The notes: generated from the sequence alone by a model not told the origin. Positions 23,084 through 30,967 are shown, numbered from the stretch's first letter. The stretch is 41,806 bases of DNA from Nitrososphaerota archaeon (GCA_029784825.1 JAFMAU010000015.1:1-41806), one strand, 5' to 3'. Translations and numbers: made by a program.

Positions 23084-23770
23084 TTGAGGGAGATCAGGAT
23101 TGCGCCATCGATCCTCGCCTGGGACCTCGGGGACCTGGAGACAGCGGTGGAGATCTCCGTGAAGGGAGGGGCCGACCAGCTGCACCTCGACGTCATCGAC
23201 GGCCACTTCGCGCCGAACATCACCTTCGGCCCAGGGACAGTGAAGGCGCTGAGGCGCCGATGCGACCTGAAGTTCGACACGCACCTGATGATGGACCAGC
23301 CCCAGCTCTACGCGGAGAAGTTCCTCGACGCGGGGTCCGACCTGCTCTCGTTCCATGCCGAGGTGCTCAGCGGTCCTTCCTTCGACGAGCTCTACAGGGT
23401 CGTGAGGTCGAAGGGGAAGGAGGTGGGCCTCGCCGTCAAGCCGAAGACCGAGCTCCCCAGGTGGGCCGCCGACAGGCTCGACAAGATCTCCACCCTCGTA
23501 GTGATGACGGTCAACCCAGGCTTCAGCGGCCAGAGCATGGACATGTCGGTGATGCCCAAGCTCCAGAAGGTGAGCGAGCTAGTTGCGGAAGAAGGGACCG
23601 GGACCGACATCGAAGTCGACGGCGGGGTCGAGCCCGAGAACGTCCAGGAGGTCGTGAAGAGGGGAGGGAACGTGCTCGTCGCTGGGGCCGGAGTCTACGC
23701 GAAGAAGGACCCGGTCGGAGCGATCTCCGTGCTCAGGAAGAAGGCAGAGACGGCGAGGAGGCCCGCGTGA
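23084..23770 (+). CDS. rpe: Ribulose-phosphate 3-epimerase
   Basis: This 228-residue TIM barrel interconverts ribulose- and xylulose-5-phosphate. Family motifs are APSILAWD (7-14), HLDVIDGHFAPNITFGP (from 34) with its metal-binding His and Asp residues, HLMM (67-70), MTVNPGFSGQ and EVDGGVEPEN. TTG start at 23084, four nt after the transketolase N stop. Its own stop overlaps the ATG of the C subunit. Confidence 0.93.
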   Translation: MREIRIAPSILAWDLGDLETAVEISVKGGADQLHLDVIDGHFAPNITFGPGTVKALRRRCDLKFDTHLMMDQPQLYAEKFLDAGSDLLSFHAEVLSGPSFDELYRVVRSKGKEVGLAVKPKTELPRWAADRLDKISTLVVMTVNPGFSGQSMDMSVMPKLQKVSELVAEEGTGTDIEVDGGVEPENVQEVVKRGGNVLVAGAGVYAKKDPVGAISVLRKKAETARRPA

Positions 23771-24711
23771 TGCTGTCGAAGCAGGCTGCCATGAGGGACG
23801 CCTACGGGGAGGCCCTCCTCGAGCTCGGGGCCGCCAACAGGGACGTGGTCGTCGTCGGGGCTGACACCACAGGCTCTCTGAAGTCGGGAGTCTTCGCATC
23901 GAAGTACCCGGAACGGTTCTTCAACGTCGGGATTGCCGAGCAGAACCTCGTCTCAATAGCCGCCGGGTTCGCCCTCGCAGGCAAGGTCGCCTACGCCGGG
24001 ACGTACGCCATATTCGTCCCCGGAAAGTCCGTCGACCAGATCCGGAACAACATAGCGTACCCTAACCTCAACGTAAAGATCGTCTGCTCTCACGGAGGCA
24101 TCTCGGTGGGGCCCGACGGAGCCTCCCACCAACAGATCGAAGACATAGCGATAATGCGGGCTATCCCCAAGATGAAGGTCATCGTGCCCGCAGACGCCCC
24201 ATCCACCAAGGGGGCGATCAAGGCGATCGCCTCCATCCCCGGCCCGTTCTATGTCAGGCTCACGCGCCCCTCGACCCCTGTCATATACGAAGGGGGCTTC
24301 GAGTACAAGTTCGGGGAGGCGAACGTCCTCCAGGACGGCTCGGACGTAGCCCTGTTCGCGTGCGGCATCATGGTCCCCGAAGCCCTGAGGGCCGCCGATT
24401 CGCTGAAAGCGAAGGGGGTCTCGGCGGCGGTCGTAGACGTCCACACCATAAAGCCCATCGACTCGGGAACGATCACGAAGTTCGCGAAGAAGTGCGGGAG
24501 GGTCGTCACAGCCGAGGAGCACAACATAATGGGGGGCATGGGGTCGGCCGTGGCGGAGGTGCTCTCCGAGGAGCAGCCCACCCCGATGAAGAGGGTCGGG
24601 GTCATGGACACCTTCGGGGAGAGCGGGGACGCAGGCGAGCTGCTGAAGAAGTACGGGCTCACGGCGGCGAACATCGAGCAGGCCGCGTCGGCCCTCGTCA
24701 AGGCCCACTAG
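23770..24711 (+). CDS. tktB: Transketolase, C-terminal subunit
   Basis: This 313-residue partner of the 22261 protein holds the pyrimidine-binding and C-terminal domains. FNVGIAEQNL contains the catalytic Glu (about 57) that activates ThDP. GISVGPDGASHQ and VRLTRP follow, then TAEEHNIMGGMGSAV in the last domain. ATG at 23770 overlaps the rpe stop (TGATG). The kinase-like, N subunit, epimerase and C subunit genes form one compact operon. Confidence 0.94.
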   Translation: MLSKQAAMRDAYGEALLELGAANRDVVVVGADTTGSLKSGVFASKYPERFFNVGIAEQNLVSIAAGFALAGKVAYAGTYAIFVPGKSVDQIRNNIAYPNLNVKIVCSHGGISVGPDGASHQQIEDIAIMRAIPKMKVIVPADAPSTKGAIKAIASIPGPFYVRLTRPSTPVIYEGGFEYKFGEANVLQDGSDVALFACGIMVPEALRAADSLKAKGVSAAVVDVHTIKPIDSGTITKFAKKCGRVVTAEEHNIMGGMGSAVAEVLSEEQPTPMKRVGVMDTFGESGDAGELLKKYGLTAANIEQAASALVKAH

Positions 24712-24712
24712 G

Positions 24713-24722
24713 CTTTAATATG
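24713..24722 (+). promoter_or_regulatory. TATA box for transaldolase
   Basis: ctttaatatg begins 2 nt after the transketolase C stop and lies 24-33 nt before the ATG at 24746, so transaldolase can be transcribed on its own. Confidence 0.6.
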
Positions 24723-24745
24723 AAACAGGGGGCATCGTCCCGAAG

Positions 24746-25411
24746 ATGAAACTCTTCCTCGACACCGCGAACCTCGCGCAGATCAGGAAGCTCAACCAGA
24801 TGGGGCTGGTCGACGGGGTGACGACCAATCCGACCCTCGTCGCGAAGGAGCCGGGCGAGTTCGAGGAGATCATAGCGGCCATCTGCAAGGAGGTGAAGGG
24901 GGACGTCAGCGCGGAGGTGGTAGCCACCGACTTCGACGGCATGCTTGCCGAGGCGAAGCACCTGTCCGCCATCGCCCCGAACGTCGTCGTCAAGATCCCC
25001 ATCATCCCCGAGGGTCTGCGGGCGACCAAGGCAGTCAGCCAGAAGGGGATAAGGGTCAACATGACGCTCATCTTTTCAGCGAACCAGGGGCTGCTGGCGG
25101 CGAAGGCTGGGGCCTCCTTCCTCAGCCCGTTCATCGGAAGGCTCGACGACATCGGGCAGCGGGGGATGGAAGTGGTCGAAGACCTGGTCAAGATCCGGGA
25201 CAACTACAGGCTGAAGTCGGAGGTCCTCGTCGGGAGCATCAGGCACCCCCAGCACGTCCTCGAAGCAGCGAAGGCAGGGGCGGACATCTCCACCATGCCC
25301 CCGGAAGTGATGGAGAAGATGATGCAGCACCCGCTGACCGACGCGGGCCTCAAGAGGTTCCTCGACGACTGGGAGAAGGCCAAGAAAGCCAGGGCCTCCA
25401 TCACGGTATAG
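24746..25411 (+). CDS. tal: Transaldolase, TalC/FSA type
   Basis: This 221-residue protein is of the short transaldolase/fructose-6-phosphate aldolase type. It begins MKLFLDTANL, has VTTNPTL (25-31) and the Schiff-base Lys83 in VVVKIPIIPEG. SPFIGRLDD and the later GADISTMP are typical. It moves a dihydroxyacetone unit between sugar phosphates and completes the non-oxidative pentose-phosphate route with the transketolase and epimerase upstream. An FSA-type activity cannot be excluded. Confidence 0.92.
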   Translation: MKLFLDTANLAQIRKLNQMGLVDGVTTNPTLVAKEPGEFEEIIAAICKEVKGDVSAEVVATDFDGMLAEAKHLSAIAPNVVVKIPIIPEGLRATKAVSQKGIRVNMTLIFSANQGLLAAKAGASFLSPFIGRLDDIGQRGMEVVEDLVKIRDNYRLKSEVLVGSIRHPQHVLEAAKAGADISTMPPEVMEKMMQHPLTDAGLKRFLDDWEKAKKARASITV

Positions 25412-25418
25412 CAGACAA

Positions 25419-25427
25419 GTTTTTACG
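25419..25427 (+). promoter_or_regulatory. TATA box for superoxide dismutase
   Basis: gtttttacg lies 23-31 nt before the ATG at 25450. Confidence 0.6.
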
Positions 25428-25449
25428 AGATGAGAATTCGCCATTTCCA

Positions 25450-26055
25450 ATGGCTAAGACATATTCACTTCCGCCACTCCCCTATTCATACAAGGCACTA
25501 GAACCTCACATATCTGAAAAGACAATGACTCTTCACCATACGAAACATCACCAAGCGTACGTCAACGGCGCGAATGCCGCGCTCGACAAGCTCGAGAAGT
25601 CAAGAAAAGGCGAAATGCAAATCGACACGAGGGCAGTCTTGAGGGACTACAGCTTCAACTACGATGGCCACATCCTCCATTCGATCTTCTGGCCCAACAT
25701 GGCACCCGCCGGAAAAGGCGGAGGGATGCCTGGAGGAAAACTTGCCGATGCACTCAGTCGAGACTTCGGTGGGTTTGACAAGTTCAAGGCGCAGTTTACA
25801 GATGCTGCCAAGACTGTCGAAGGGGCAGGCTGGGCTCTCCTTCTCTATGACCCACTCACCGAATCACTAGTCCTCACCCAGATAGAGAAACAGAACCTGA
25901 TGCACCTGAGCGGTGCAACAATCCTGCTCGGCTTAGATGTGTGGGAGCACGCTTTCCTGTATGACGTGGGCCCAGACAGGCCGAAGTACATAGAGAACTG
26001 GTGGAACGTAGTGAATTGGTCCGATGTGGACTCTAGGCTGTCGAAGGTCAAGTAA
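25450..26055 (+). CDS. sod: Iron/manganese superoxide dismutase
   Basis: This 201-residue enzyme disproportionates superoxide. The four metal ligands are visible: a His in TLHHTKHH (29-34), a His in DGHILHSIFW (about 77), and Asp163 and His167 in GLDVWEHAF. Metal choice cannot be read securely. It is cytosolic, with no signal peptide. The gene is visibly richer in A and T, and in AAG/ACA/TCA-type codons, than its GC-rich neighbours. That could mean strong expression or acquisition from another genome. It stands as a single-gene unit and fits an oxygen-using host. Confidence 0.96.
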   Translation: MAKTYSLPPLPYSYKALEPHISEKTMTLHHTKHHQAYVNGANAALDKLEKSRKGEMQIDTRAVLRDYSFNYDGHILHSIFWPNMAPAGKGGGMPGGKLADALSRDFGGFDKFKAQFTDAAKTVEGAGWALLLYDPLTESLVLTQIEKQNLMHLSGATILLGLDVWEHAFLYDVGPDRPKYIENWWNVVNWSDVDSRLSKVK

Positions 26056-26068
26056 GACCTTCGCCTCC

Positions 26069-27376
26069 CTATTTTGTTCCTGTTCTGCTCCGGGCGTATT
26101 CGCCGCTGCGCGCCGCTAGCTTCCTGATGTCGTCCATGGAGTGCGCCGTTGATATCCCTCCCGGGTGCCCCGGGAGGACGAAGATCCCTGACGCCATGAG
26201 GGACAGGGAATAGTCGGCGACCACCTTCCTGTCATCCTTGGCCGCGTCTTCTGCGTCCCTGGGCTCCGGGCCGAAGTGGGTGAGGAATAGCGAACCGAGC
26301 CCGGTCGTGTGCGCTTCGACTCCAAAGTCCGCGAACGCGCTGTCGACCTTCGTCCTGGCCTCTCTCCCCATGCCGTCCAGGCGCGGATAGATCGAGCTCG
26401 ACTTCTTCCGCAGGTGCCTGATGGTGGCCAGGCCCGCGGCCATCGTGAGTGGGTTCTCGGAGAAGGTCCCTCCACCTATCGAGACGAACCTCTCTGACCT
26501 GCGCCCCGGGTCTGCAAGTGAAAGTATCTCGCGCCTGCCGCAGACCAGCCCGATGGGAAGGCCTCCGCCTGCTATCTTCCCGAAGGTCGCAAGGTCCGGG
26601 GTCACCCCATACCACTCCTGTGCCCCCCCAAGCGCGAGCCTGTAGCCTGTGATGATCTCGTCGAAGCAGAGCAGTACGCCGTGGGCGTCCGCCAGCTCCC
26701 GGAGCCCCATCAGGTAGTCCTTGTCTGCAGGTATGCATCCGCCCGCGCCGAGGACAGGCTCAAGGAAGACCGCCGCCACGTCCCCCTTCGACCGGTTCAG
26801 CTCGGCTTCGGCAGCATGCAGGTCGTTGAACCTGACGTTCTTCACGTACGCCTGCTCCTCTTCCAGTATCCCTGCGCTTTCAGTCCTGTCGAACGGGCGG
26901 TGGACCCCCTTGTTCAGCTCGGTGTTGTAGCCGTGCCACCCTCCTGACATCTTGATCACCACCCGCCTGCCGGTGTGCGCCCTGGCCAGCCTGACCAGGT
27001 ACATCGTGGCCTCCGCACCCGTATTGCAGAACCTGATGGCCTCTGCGCACGGGACCGTCCTCTGAATCTCCTCTCCAAGCTCGACCGAGAGCCCGCTCCC
27101 CATCCCATAGTGCGTGCCTTTCGGGACCTGGGTCCGCAGGGCATCTACCACGACCTTCGGCGAATGCCCGAGGATCAGAGCCATATGACCCATCCAGTAG
27201 TCTGTGTACCTGTTCCCGTCCTCATCCCAGATGCACTCTCCCTTGGCCCTGCTCACGAACAGCGGGTAGGGGTCGTAGAAGCGGGCGTTGTGGTTGACTC
27301 CCCCCGCGAAGACCTTCTTCGCCCTCTCGAACAGGCGCTTCGAGCCGCGCGTCCTGGACTCGTACCGCTCGGACAA
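26069..27376 (-). CDS. Class-III aminotransferase, glutamate-1-semialdehyde aminomutase-like
   Basis: From the TTG at 27376 this is a 435-residue PLP enzyme of the HemL group. CNTGAEATMYLVRLARAHTG (118-137) is the cofactor phosphate site, FDEIITGYR holds Asp239, and FGKIAGGGLPIG holds the Schiff-base Lys267. Length equals HemL. It is probably a paralogue rather than the haem-pathway enzyme, because no hem genes are near and parts differ (GGWHGYN instead of GCYHGH). A much longer in-frame reading to 27721 exists but overlaps the divergent glycosylase. A TATA element at 27400-27409 supports the TTG chosen. Confidence 0.8.
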   Translation of the reverse strand: MSERYESRTRGSKRLFERAKKVFAGGVNHNARFYDPYPLFVSRAKGECIWDEDGNRYTDYWMGHMALILGHSPKVVVDALRTQVPKGTHYGMGSGLSVELGEEIQRTVPCAEAIRFCNTGAEATMYLVRLARAHTGRRVVIKMSGGWHGYNTELNKGVHRPFDRTESAGILEEEQAYVKNVRFNDLHAAEAELNRSKGDVAAVFLEPVLGAGGCIPADKDYLMGLRELADAHGVLLCFDEIITGYRLALGGAQEWYGVTPDLATFGKIAGGGLPIGLVCGRREILSLADPGRRSERFVSIGGGTFSENPLTMAAGLATIRHLRKKSSSIYPRLDGMGREARTKVDSAFADFGVEAHTTGLGSLFLTHFGPEPRDAEDAAKDDRKVVADYSLSLMASGIFVLPGHPGGISTAHSMDDIRKLAARSGEYARSRTGTK

Positions 27377-27399
27377 CCTCCCATCGTGCCCCGGCGCGG

Positions 27400-27409
27400 C
27401 TATTTCAAG
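27400..27409. promoter_or_regulatory. Shared promoter region of the aminotransferase and glycosylase genes
   Basis: ctatttcaag, read as ttgaaatag on the minus strand, lies about 25-33 nt before the TTG at 27376 and 35-44 nt before the TTG at 27444 on the plus strand. Only 67 nt separate the divergent start codons. Confidence 0.4.
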
Positions 27410-27443
27410 TCCGTTCCGGGCACAAGAGTCAATTATCACGACG

Positions 27444-28376
27444 TTGGCTCTCGGCCAAAGGTTGGAATTCACCGTCCCTCTGGGCTCCCCTTTCAGCCTC
27501 GAGCACACACTCGAAAGCGGCCAGCTCTTCCGCTGGGAGAGGAGGGGGGAGTGGTGGCAGGGGGTGGTGGGCGGGTGGGCCCTCAAGGTGAAGCAGGAAG
27601 GGGACGTCCTTCGCTGCTCGTCGAGCAGCGAAGGGGCCGACAGCCTGTTCGTCACCAGGTACTTCAGGCTCGACGAGGACCTCGACCATGTACTCGCCTC
27701 CATCTCGAGGGACCAGACCATGGCGAGGGCGGTCCAGAGATATTACGGCCTCAGGCTCGTGAGGCAGGACACGTGGGAGTGCCTCGCTTCCTTCGTCCTG
27801 GCGACCAACGCGAACATCCCGAGAATAAAGAAGATGGTCTCTGCGATATGCGCGAAGTTCGGGAGCGCCTTCGAGTTCGACGGGGACACATGGAGATCCT
27901 TCCCTTCGCCCGACGCCCTGGCGCAGGCTTCTGTTTCAGAGCTCTCCGGGTGCGGGCTGGGCTACCGGGCCCCCTTCCTGAAGCGAGTCTCCGAGTCGGT
28001 CTCGGAGGGGAAGGTGGACTTCGCTTCCATCTCCAGGCTTGACTACGGAGCCGCCCGAAAGGCCCTCCTCACCGAGGTCCTGGGGCGGAAGGTCCTGCTC
28101 GGAGTAGGTCCGAAGGTGGCGGACTGCGTCCTCCTTTACTCCTGCGGCAAGGACGAAGCCTTCCCGATCGACGTCTGGATCGCCAGGGCGCTGGCAAGGT
28201 CTTTCCCGAGGCTCCTCGACCCCAAGTTGAGGTCTCGGCTCGAAAGGGACGGCAGGCTGAAGCTTACCCTCAGGGAATACGAAAGGATCTCGGCATCCGC
28301 CAGGAGGCGCTTCGGGGCCTACGCGGGCTACGCCCAGCAGTACCTGTACGTGGCGGCCAGAGAAGCAGAAACGTGA
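27444..28376 (+). CDS. ogg: 8-oxoguanine DNA glycosylase (OGG1 type)
   Basis: From the TTG at 27444 this is a 310-residue protein of the OGG1 fold. An N-terminal beta domain (about 1-105, with SGQLFRWER as in OGG1) precedes the HhH-GPD base-excision domain. The hairpin LLGVGPKVADCVLL carries the catalytic Lys224, and PIDVW carries Asp243, so it should be a bifunctional glycosylase/lyase that removes 8-oxoguanine. A second TTG six codons on is an alternative start. Longer upstream reading is open but would run into the divergent gene. Confidence 0.9.
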   Translation: MALGQRLEFTVPLGSPFSLEHTLESGQLFRWERRGEWWQGVVGGWALKVKQEGDVLRCSSSSEGADSLFVTRYFRLDEDLDHVLASISRDQTMARAVQRYYGLRLVRQDTWECLASFVLATNANIPRIKKMVSAICAKFGSAFEFDGDTWRSFPSPDALAQASVSELSGCGLGYRAPFLKRVSESVSEGKVDFASISRLDYGAARKALLTEVLGRKVLLGVGPKVADCVLLYSCGKDEAFPIDVWIARALARSFPRLLDPKLRSRLERDGRLKLTLREYERISASARRRFGAYAGYAQQYLYVAAREAET

Positions 28377-28377
28377 C

Positions 28378-28953
28378 CTATGCTTTCTTCTTGGGCTTGG
28401 CCTTCTTCTCGACCTTGGCCTTCACGACCTTCTCGGCCTTCTTGACTTCGCGTTTCACCTTCTTCTCGACCTTCACCGCCTCCTTTTCGACCACGGCCGC
28501 CTCCATCTCAACTTCCTCTGCGACCTCCCTGAGCTCTTCCCCGACCTTCTTCGCTTCTTTCTCTGCCCTTACGGCTGCTCTGGGGTGCGAGGCCCACGCC
28601 TTCAGCGAGTCGACGTTCCCCTGCAGGACGCTCCTTCTTCTGGGGTCGACCCTTGCTCCCCATGTTGTAGCGACCGACGGTGCGAGGCCGGAGCCTGCCA
28701 GCTCGCCGAACGAGAACCCCCTCCCGACCCTAGTCACCATCTCAGTGCCGTTCCTTGAGCTCACAACCGCATCTGGGACACGCCCAGCCGGCCTCGCGGG
28801 GCGCGCCTTGGCCGGCTTCCTCTCGACCGCCTTCTCGATCTTCTTCGCTTCCTTCTTCACTCCTTCCTCTATCTTCTTCGCTTCCTCCTCGATCTCCTGG
28901 ACTACGCTCTCCTTCTTCTTCCCCGTCCCCTTGCGAGGATTAGACTTGCTCAA
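28378..28953 (-). CDS. rpl13e: Ribosomal protein eL13-like domain with charged coiled-coil arms
   Basis: The core of this 191-residue protein (about 62-120) matches eL13: RVGRGFSFGELAGSGL, then RVDPRRRS and NVDSLKAW, equal to the family's GRGFSLGELKxAG...VDxRRRSxxxENVxxLK. On both sides are long Lys/Glu heptad-like stretches (about 10-50 and 125-191) that would form charged helices or coiled coils. TTG start at 28953 with a TATA box about 28 nt upstream. In archaea eL13 occurs in parts of the TACK branch. Whether this product is ribosomal or has become something else is open, since the arms outweigh the domain. Confidence 0.75.
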   Translation of the reverse strand: MSKSNPRKGTGKKKESVVQEIEEEAKKIEEGVKKEAKKIEKAVERKPAKARPARPAGRVPDAVVSSRNGTEMVTRVGRGFSFGELAGSGLAPSVATTWGARVDPRRRSVLQGNVDSLKAWASHPRAAVRAEKEAKKVGEELREVAEEVEMEAAVVEKEAVKVEKKVKREVKKAEKVVKAKVEKKAKPKKKA

Positions 28954-28978
28954 CGCTTTGGCTGCCCGCCCAGACGGG

Positions 28979-28988
28979 GGATAAAACG
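28979..28988 (-). promoter_or_regulatory. TATA box for the eL13-like gene
   Basis: Minus-strand cgttttatcc lies 26-35 nt before the TTG at 28953, between it and the end of the next gene. Confidence 0.55.
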
Positions 28989-29011
28989 GTTCCTCGCGCT
29001 GCTCTGCCCGG

Positions 29012-29500
29012 CTATTCCTTGGGCTTCCGCAGCCCCCAGGCCATGGCGACAGCTCCCGCAGCCGTCAGCATCGCCCCAGCGAGTTCGATGTAGACGCTCT
29101 TGAACACCAGGTACCCGGGCACGAGGACGGCGTCCAGCCCGACCAGAAGCACGAGCAGTCCGAAGACGAAGTAGTTCCCGCTCATCAGCTGTACCGGGGT
29201 GACGACCCTGCCGCTGGGGAGCTCGACCTTCCCTGTCCCCGAGGGCATCCTCCTGAAAGACGGGAGCCCGCCCTTCATGAGACCCATGGGGAAGAACATG
29301 ACCCCCAGGGCCAGGATGATGCTCGACGTCCCCTGGGCTGCGCCTGGCTCGGGGCTCGATATCATGCAGTAGCACGCGTCCCCGGACGGGGTCATGACCG
29401 GAAATATGGACCCATACGAGAACAGGCTGCTGAATAGCACTATCCCAGTTATGCCGAGCAGCATGAACACGACTGAGAGCGCAAGGAACTCCTTGTCCAA
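29012..29500 (-). CDS. Four-helix membrane protein of unknown function
   Basis: This 162-residue protein has four predicted membrane helices (about 5-30, 60-78, 108-128 and 134-155). A short external loop after the first helix contains CYC (near 43-45), and a basic cytosolic loop lies between helices two and three. I recognise no family. TTG start, with a TATA element (29529-29537) at leaderless distance. A second small membrane protein gene lies upstream on the same strand. Confidence 0.6.
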   Translation of the reverse strand: MDKEFLALSVVFMLLGITGIVLFSSLFSYGSIFPVMTPSGDACYCMISSPEPGAAQGTSSIILALGVMFFPMGLMKGGLPSFRRMPSGTGKVELPSGRVVTPVQLMSGNYFVFGLLVLLVGLDAVLVPGYLVFKSVYIELAGAMLTAAGAVAMAWGLRKPKE

Positions 29501-29528
29501 AGTTCAGATTCCTACGGGCCTCAAACCT

Positions 29529-29537
29529 TTCTTAAGC
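29529..29537 (-). promoter_or_regulatory. TATA box for the four-helix membrane protein
   Basis: Minus-strand gcttaagaa lies 29-37 nt before the TTG start and overlaps the last codons of the upstream small membrane protein gene. Confidence 0.5.
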
Positions 29538-29747
29538 ATTACTCGATTCTCGGGTCTCTGCAGGAGGAGCGCCTCTCCGTAGTATCAGGCCCGCCCCGAA
29601 GAGCCCCACGAGCACGGCGAACAGACCGACCGCGTTCGCTAATCCCAGCGAGGTCGAGCCCGAAGATTCGGTGGCGCTGATCATGTAGAAGATGAAGTAT
29701 GCCGCGACTATCAGCCCACCGACAGCGACAGGGAGCCAAATCTTCAT
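29532..29747 (-). CDS. Small two-helix membrane protein
   Basis: This 71-residue protein has two membrane helices (about 4-23 and 38-56) joined by a Ser/Thr-rich loop, then a short Arg-containing polar tail. ATG at 29747; a weak TATA-like gcatattga at 29778-29786 lies about 35 nt upstream. There is no family signature. It precedes another membrane protein gene on the same strand, and the two may work together. Confidence 0.5.
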   Translation of the reverse strand: MKIWLPVAVGGLIVAAYFIFYMISATESSGSTSLGLANAVGLFAVLVGLFGAGLILRRGAPPAETRESSNA

Positions 29748-29898
29748 CGGATTCGCCCGGCCTTTGCAGACGCCTCAATATGCCTTTGCCGCTGGTCTCA
29801 TCGCTGCCAGAGGGCCAACTCCGGGTCGAAGTGGGGAAATACGTCGACCCTTGAAGCTCTCGAACGCGTTGCACTTCATTGGCCGTTAAGTATCCCTC

Positions 29899-30849
29899 GT
29901 GCGTCTTGTTGCGTTGTCTCGCGAACTAGTCCCAGAAGACCTGAGGCGCCGGCTCGAGCTCTATGCCAAGTCTCTCAAGTTTCGCGAAACAGGTCTTTCG
30001 GCCCATCGAATAGGCCTAGAGCTAGGCGTGAGCAAAGACACGGTCAGGTTGTGGCTTGCAGGTCAGAAGCCAAAGCGCGTGAGGCGGTACGAGCCTGATC
30101 TTGCTCCGAGCAGGGATCTTGCATATGTCGCTGGGTTCTACTTGGGAGACGGAAAGGGCGCAGGAGAGGAGCACAAGGTCAGGTTCGAGTTGGCAGACGA
30201 GGGACAGCTGGAATACGTAGGAGGGCTCGTCGCCAAACTCCTCGGGAGGGACCCCAAGCCCCTCGGCAGGGACGGCACGTTCTACACGGTGGACTACGAC
30301 TCGGTCGCTCTTAGCACATTCCTCGACCAAGACTTTAGGACACTTGTCGAGTATCTGCGAGACTTCAAGGGATTCCTCCAGGGGTTCTTTGACGCAGAAG
30401 GACACGCGATCTGTTCAGTCGATATGGCCAGACGAAGAGTCAGGAACCTGACTGTCGGTGCCGCCAATACGAATCTGGACTACCTGAACCATATTGGATA
30501 CCTACTGGCGCGGTTGGGGATTGACTTCAGGCTGTACCGAACTAACAAGGCGGGGCAGAAGATGGTGATCCGCGGACAGGTGTGGACAAGGAAGCACGAC
30601 GTCTATCACATCCTAGTCCGAGGCGATGCCCGTGCCGAAATGTCCTACAGGCGAGTGGGCTTTCGGAACGCGCAGAAGGCGGAGAAGCTGTCTTCACTGG
30701 TCGAGATGATTCCAACGGAGCCGAGTCAGAGATTCGCCTGGTTCACAGCGCGTTATGCCAGAAAAGACCGAAAATGGCTCAGAATGAAGAAAGGAGTCCA
30801 ATTCAAAGTCCCGCAGGTCGGAACCTCAGACGCCTTTCGGCGCTTTTGA
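29899..30849 (+). CDS. LAGLIDADG homing endonuclease, free-standing
   Basis: This 316-residue protein has an N-terminal helix-turn-helix (about 30-55, LSAHRIGLELGVSKDTVRLWLAG) and then two LAGLIDADG helices. The first is LAYVAGFYLGDG (about 74-85) and the second FLQGFFDAEG (159-168), each ending in the catalytic acidic residue. So it is a monomeric double-motif enzyme. GTG start at 29899; a TTG five codons later is better placed relative to the TATA-like gttaagtat at 29885. It is not inside an intein or rRNA intron, but its 3' end overlaps a candidate structured RNA on the other strand. Codon use is less GC-biased than neighbours, consistent with mobility. Confidence 0.82.
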   Translation: MRLVALSRELVPEDLRRRLELYAKSLKFRETGLSAHRIGLELGVSKDTVRLWLAGQKPKRVRRYEPDLAPSRDLAYVAGFYLGDGKGAGEEHKVRFELADEGQLEYVGGLVAKLLGRDPKPLGRDGTFYTVDYDSVALSTFLDQDFRTLVEYLRDFKGFLQGFFDAEGHAICSVDMARRRVRNLTVGAANTNLDYLNHIGYLLARLGIDFRLYRTNKAGQKMVIRGQVWTRKHDVYHILVRGDARAEMSYRRVGFRNAQKAEKLSSLVEMIPTEPSQRFAWFTARYARKDRKWLRMKKGVQFKVPQVGTSDAFRRF

Positions 30850-30967
30850 GCCGACGACACTCCGGTGACTGTGGCCTGAGTAGGCTGGACGGGTCAGCCG
30901 ATGGCCGACCTCTACAGCCGGAAGCTTGTGGCCCCTTCGGGTCTACCAGGCTGAGCTACTGCGGGAC
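30810..30967 (-). ncRNA. Candidate structured RNA with a tRNA-like 5' end
   Basis: Read 5' to 3' on the minus strand, GTCCCGCAG (30967-30959) pairs perfectly with CTGCGGGAC (near 30818-30810). Next comes TAGCTCAGCCTGGTAGA, which is the classic archaeal tRNA D-arm sequence. Then there are two strong hairpins: GGTCGGCC/GGCTGACC with loop ATC, and a long stem GTCGG-CTCA...TGAG...CCGAC capped by GCGCC-GAAA-GGCGT, a GNRA loop. Two G-U pairs on this strand would be A-C mismatches on the other, so the minus strand is the RNA. A TATA element (30986-30995) sits 20-28 nt upstream. No anticodon or T-arm can be built, so it is not a normal tRNA. Confidence 0.42.

Noticed and set aside
27376..27721. N-terminal extension of the aminotransferase
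   Set aside because: The open frame upstream of the TTG at 27376 is antisense to the glycosylase, is low-complexity and makes the protein longer than the family.
26975..28042. Plus-strand frame of 355 codons spanning the aminotransferase and glycosylase region
   Set aside because: It crosses two motif-bearing divergent genes and their promoter and has no recognisable domain; high GC content explains the open frame.
30810..30967. Ordinary tRNA gene, with or without intron
   Set aside because: The D-arm-like segment and acceptor-like helix are present, but no TTCxA T-loop, no anticodon loop with U33 and no CCA context can be built. I kept it only as an unclassified RNA candidate.
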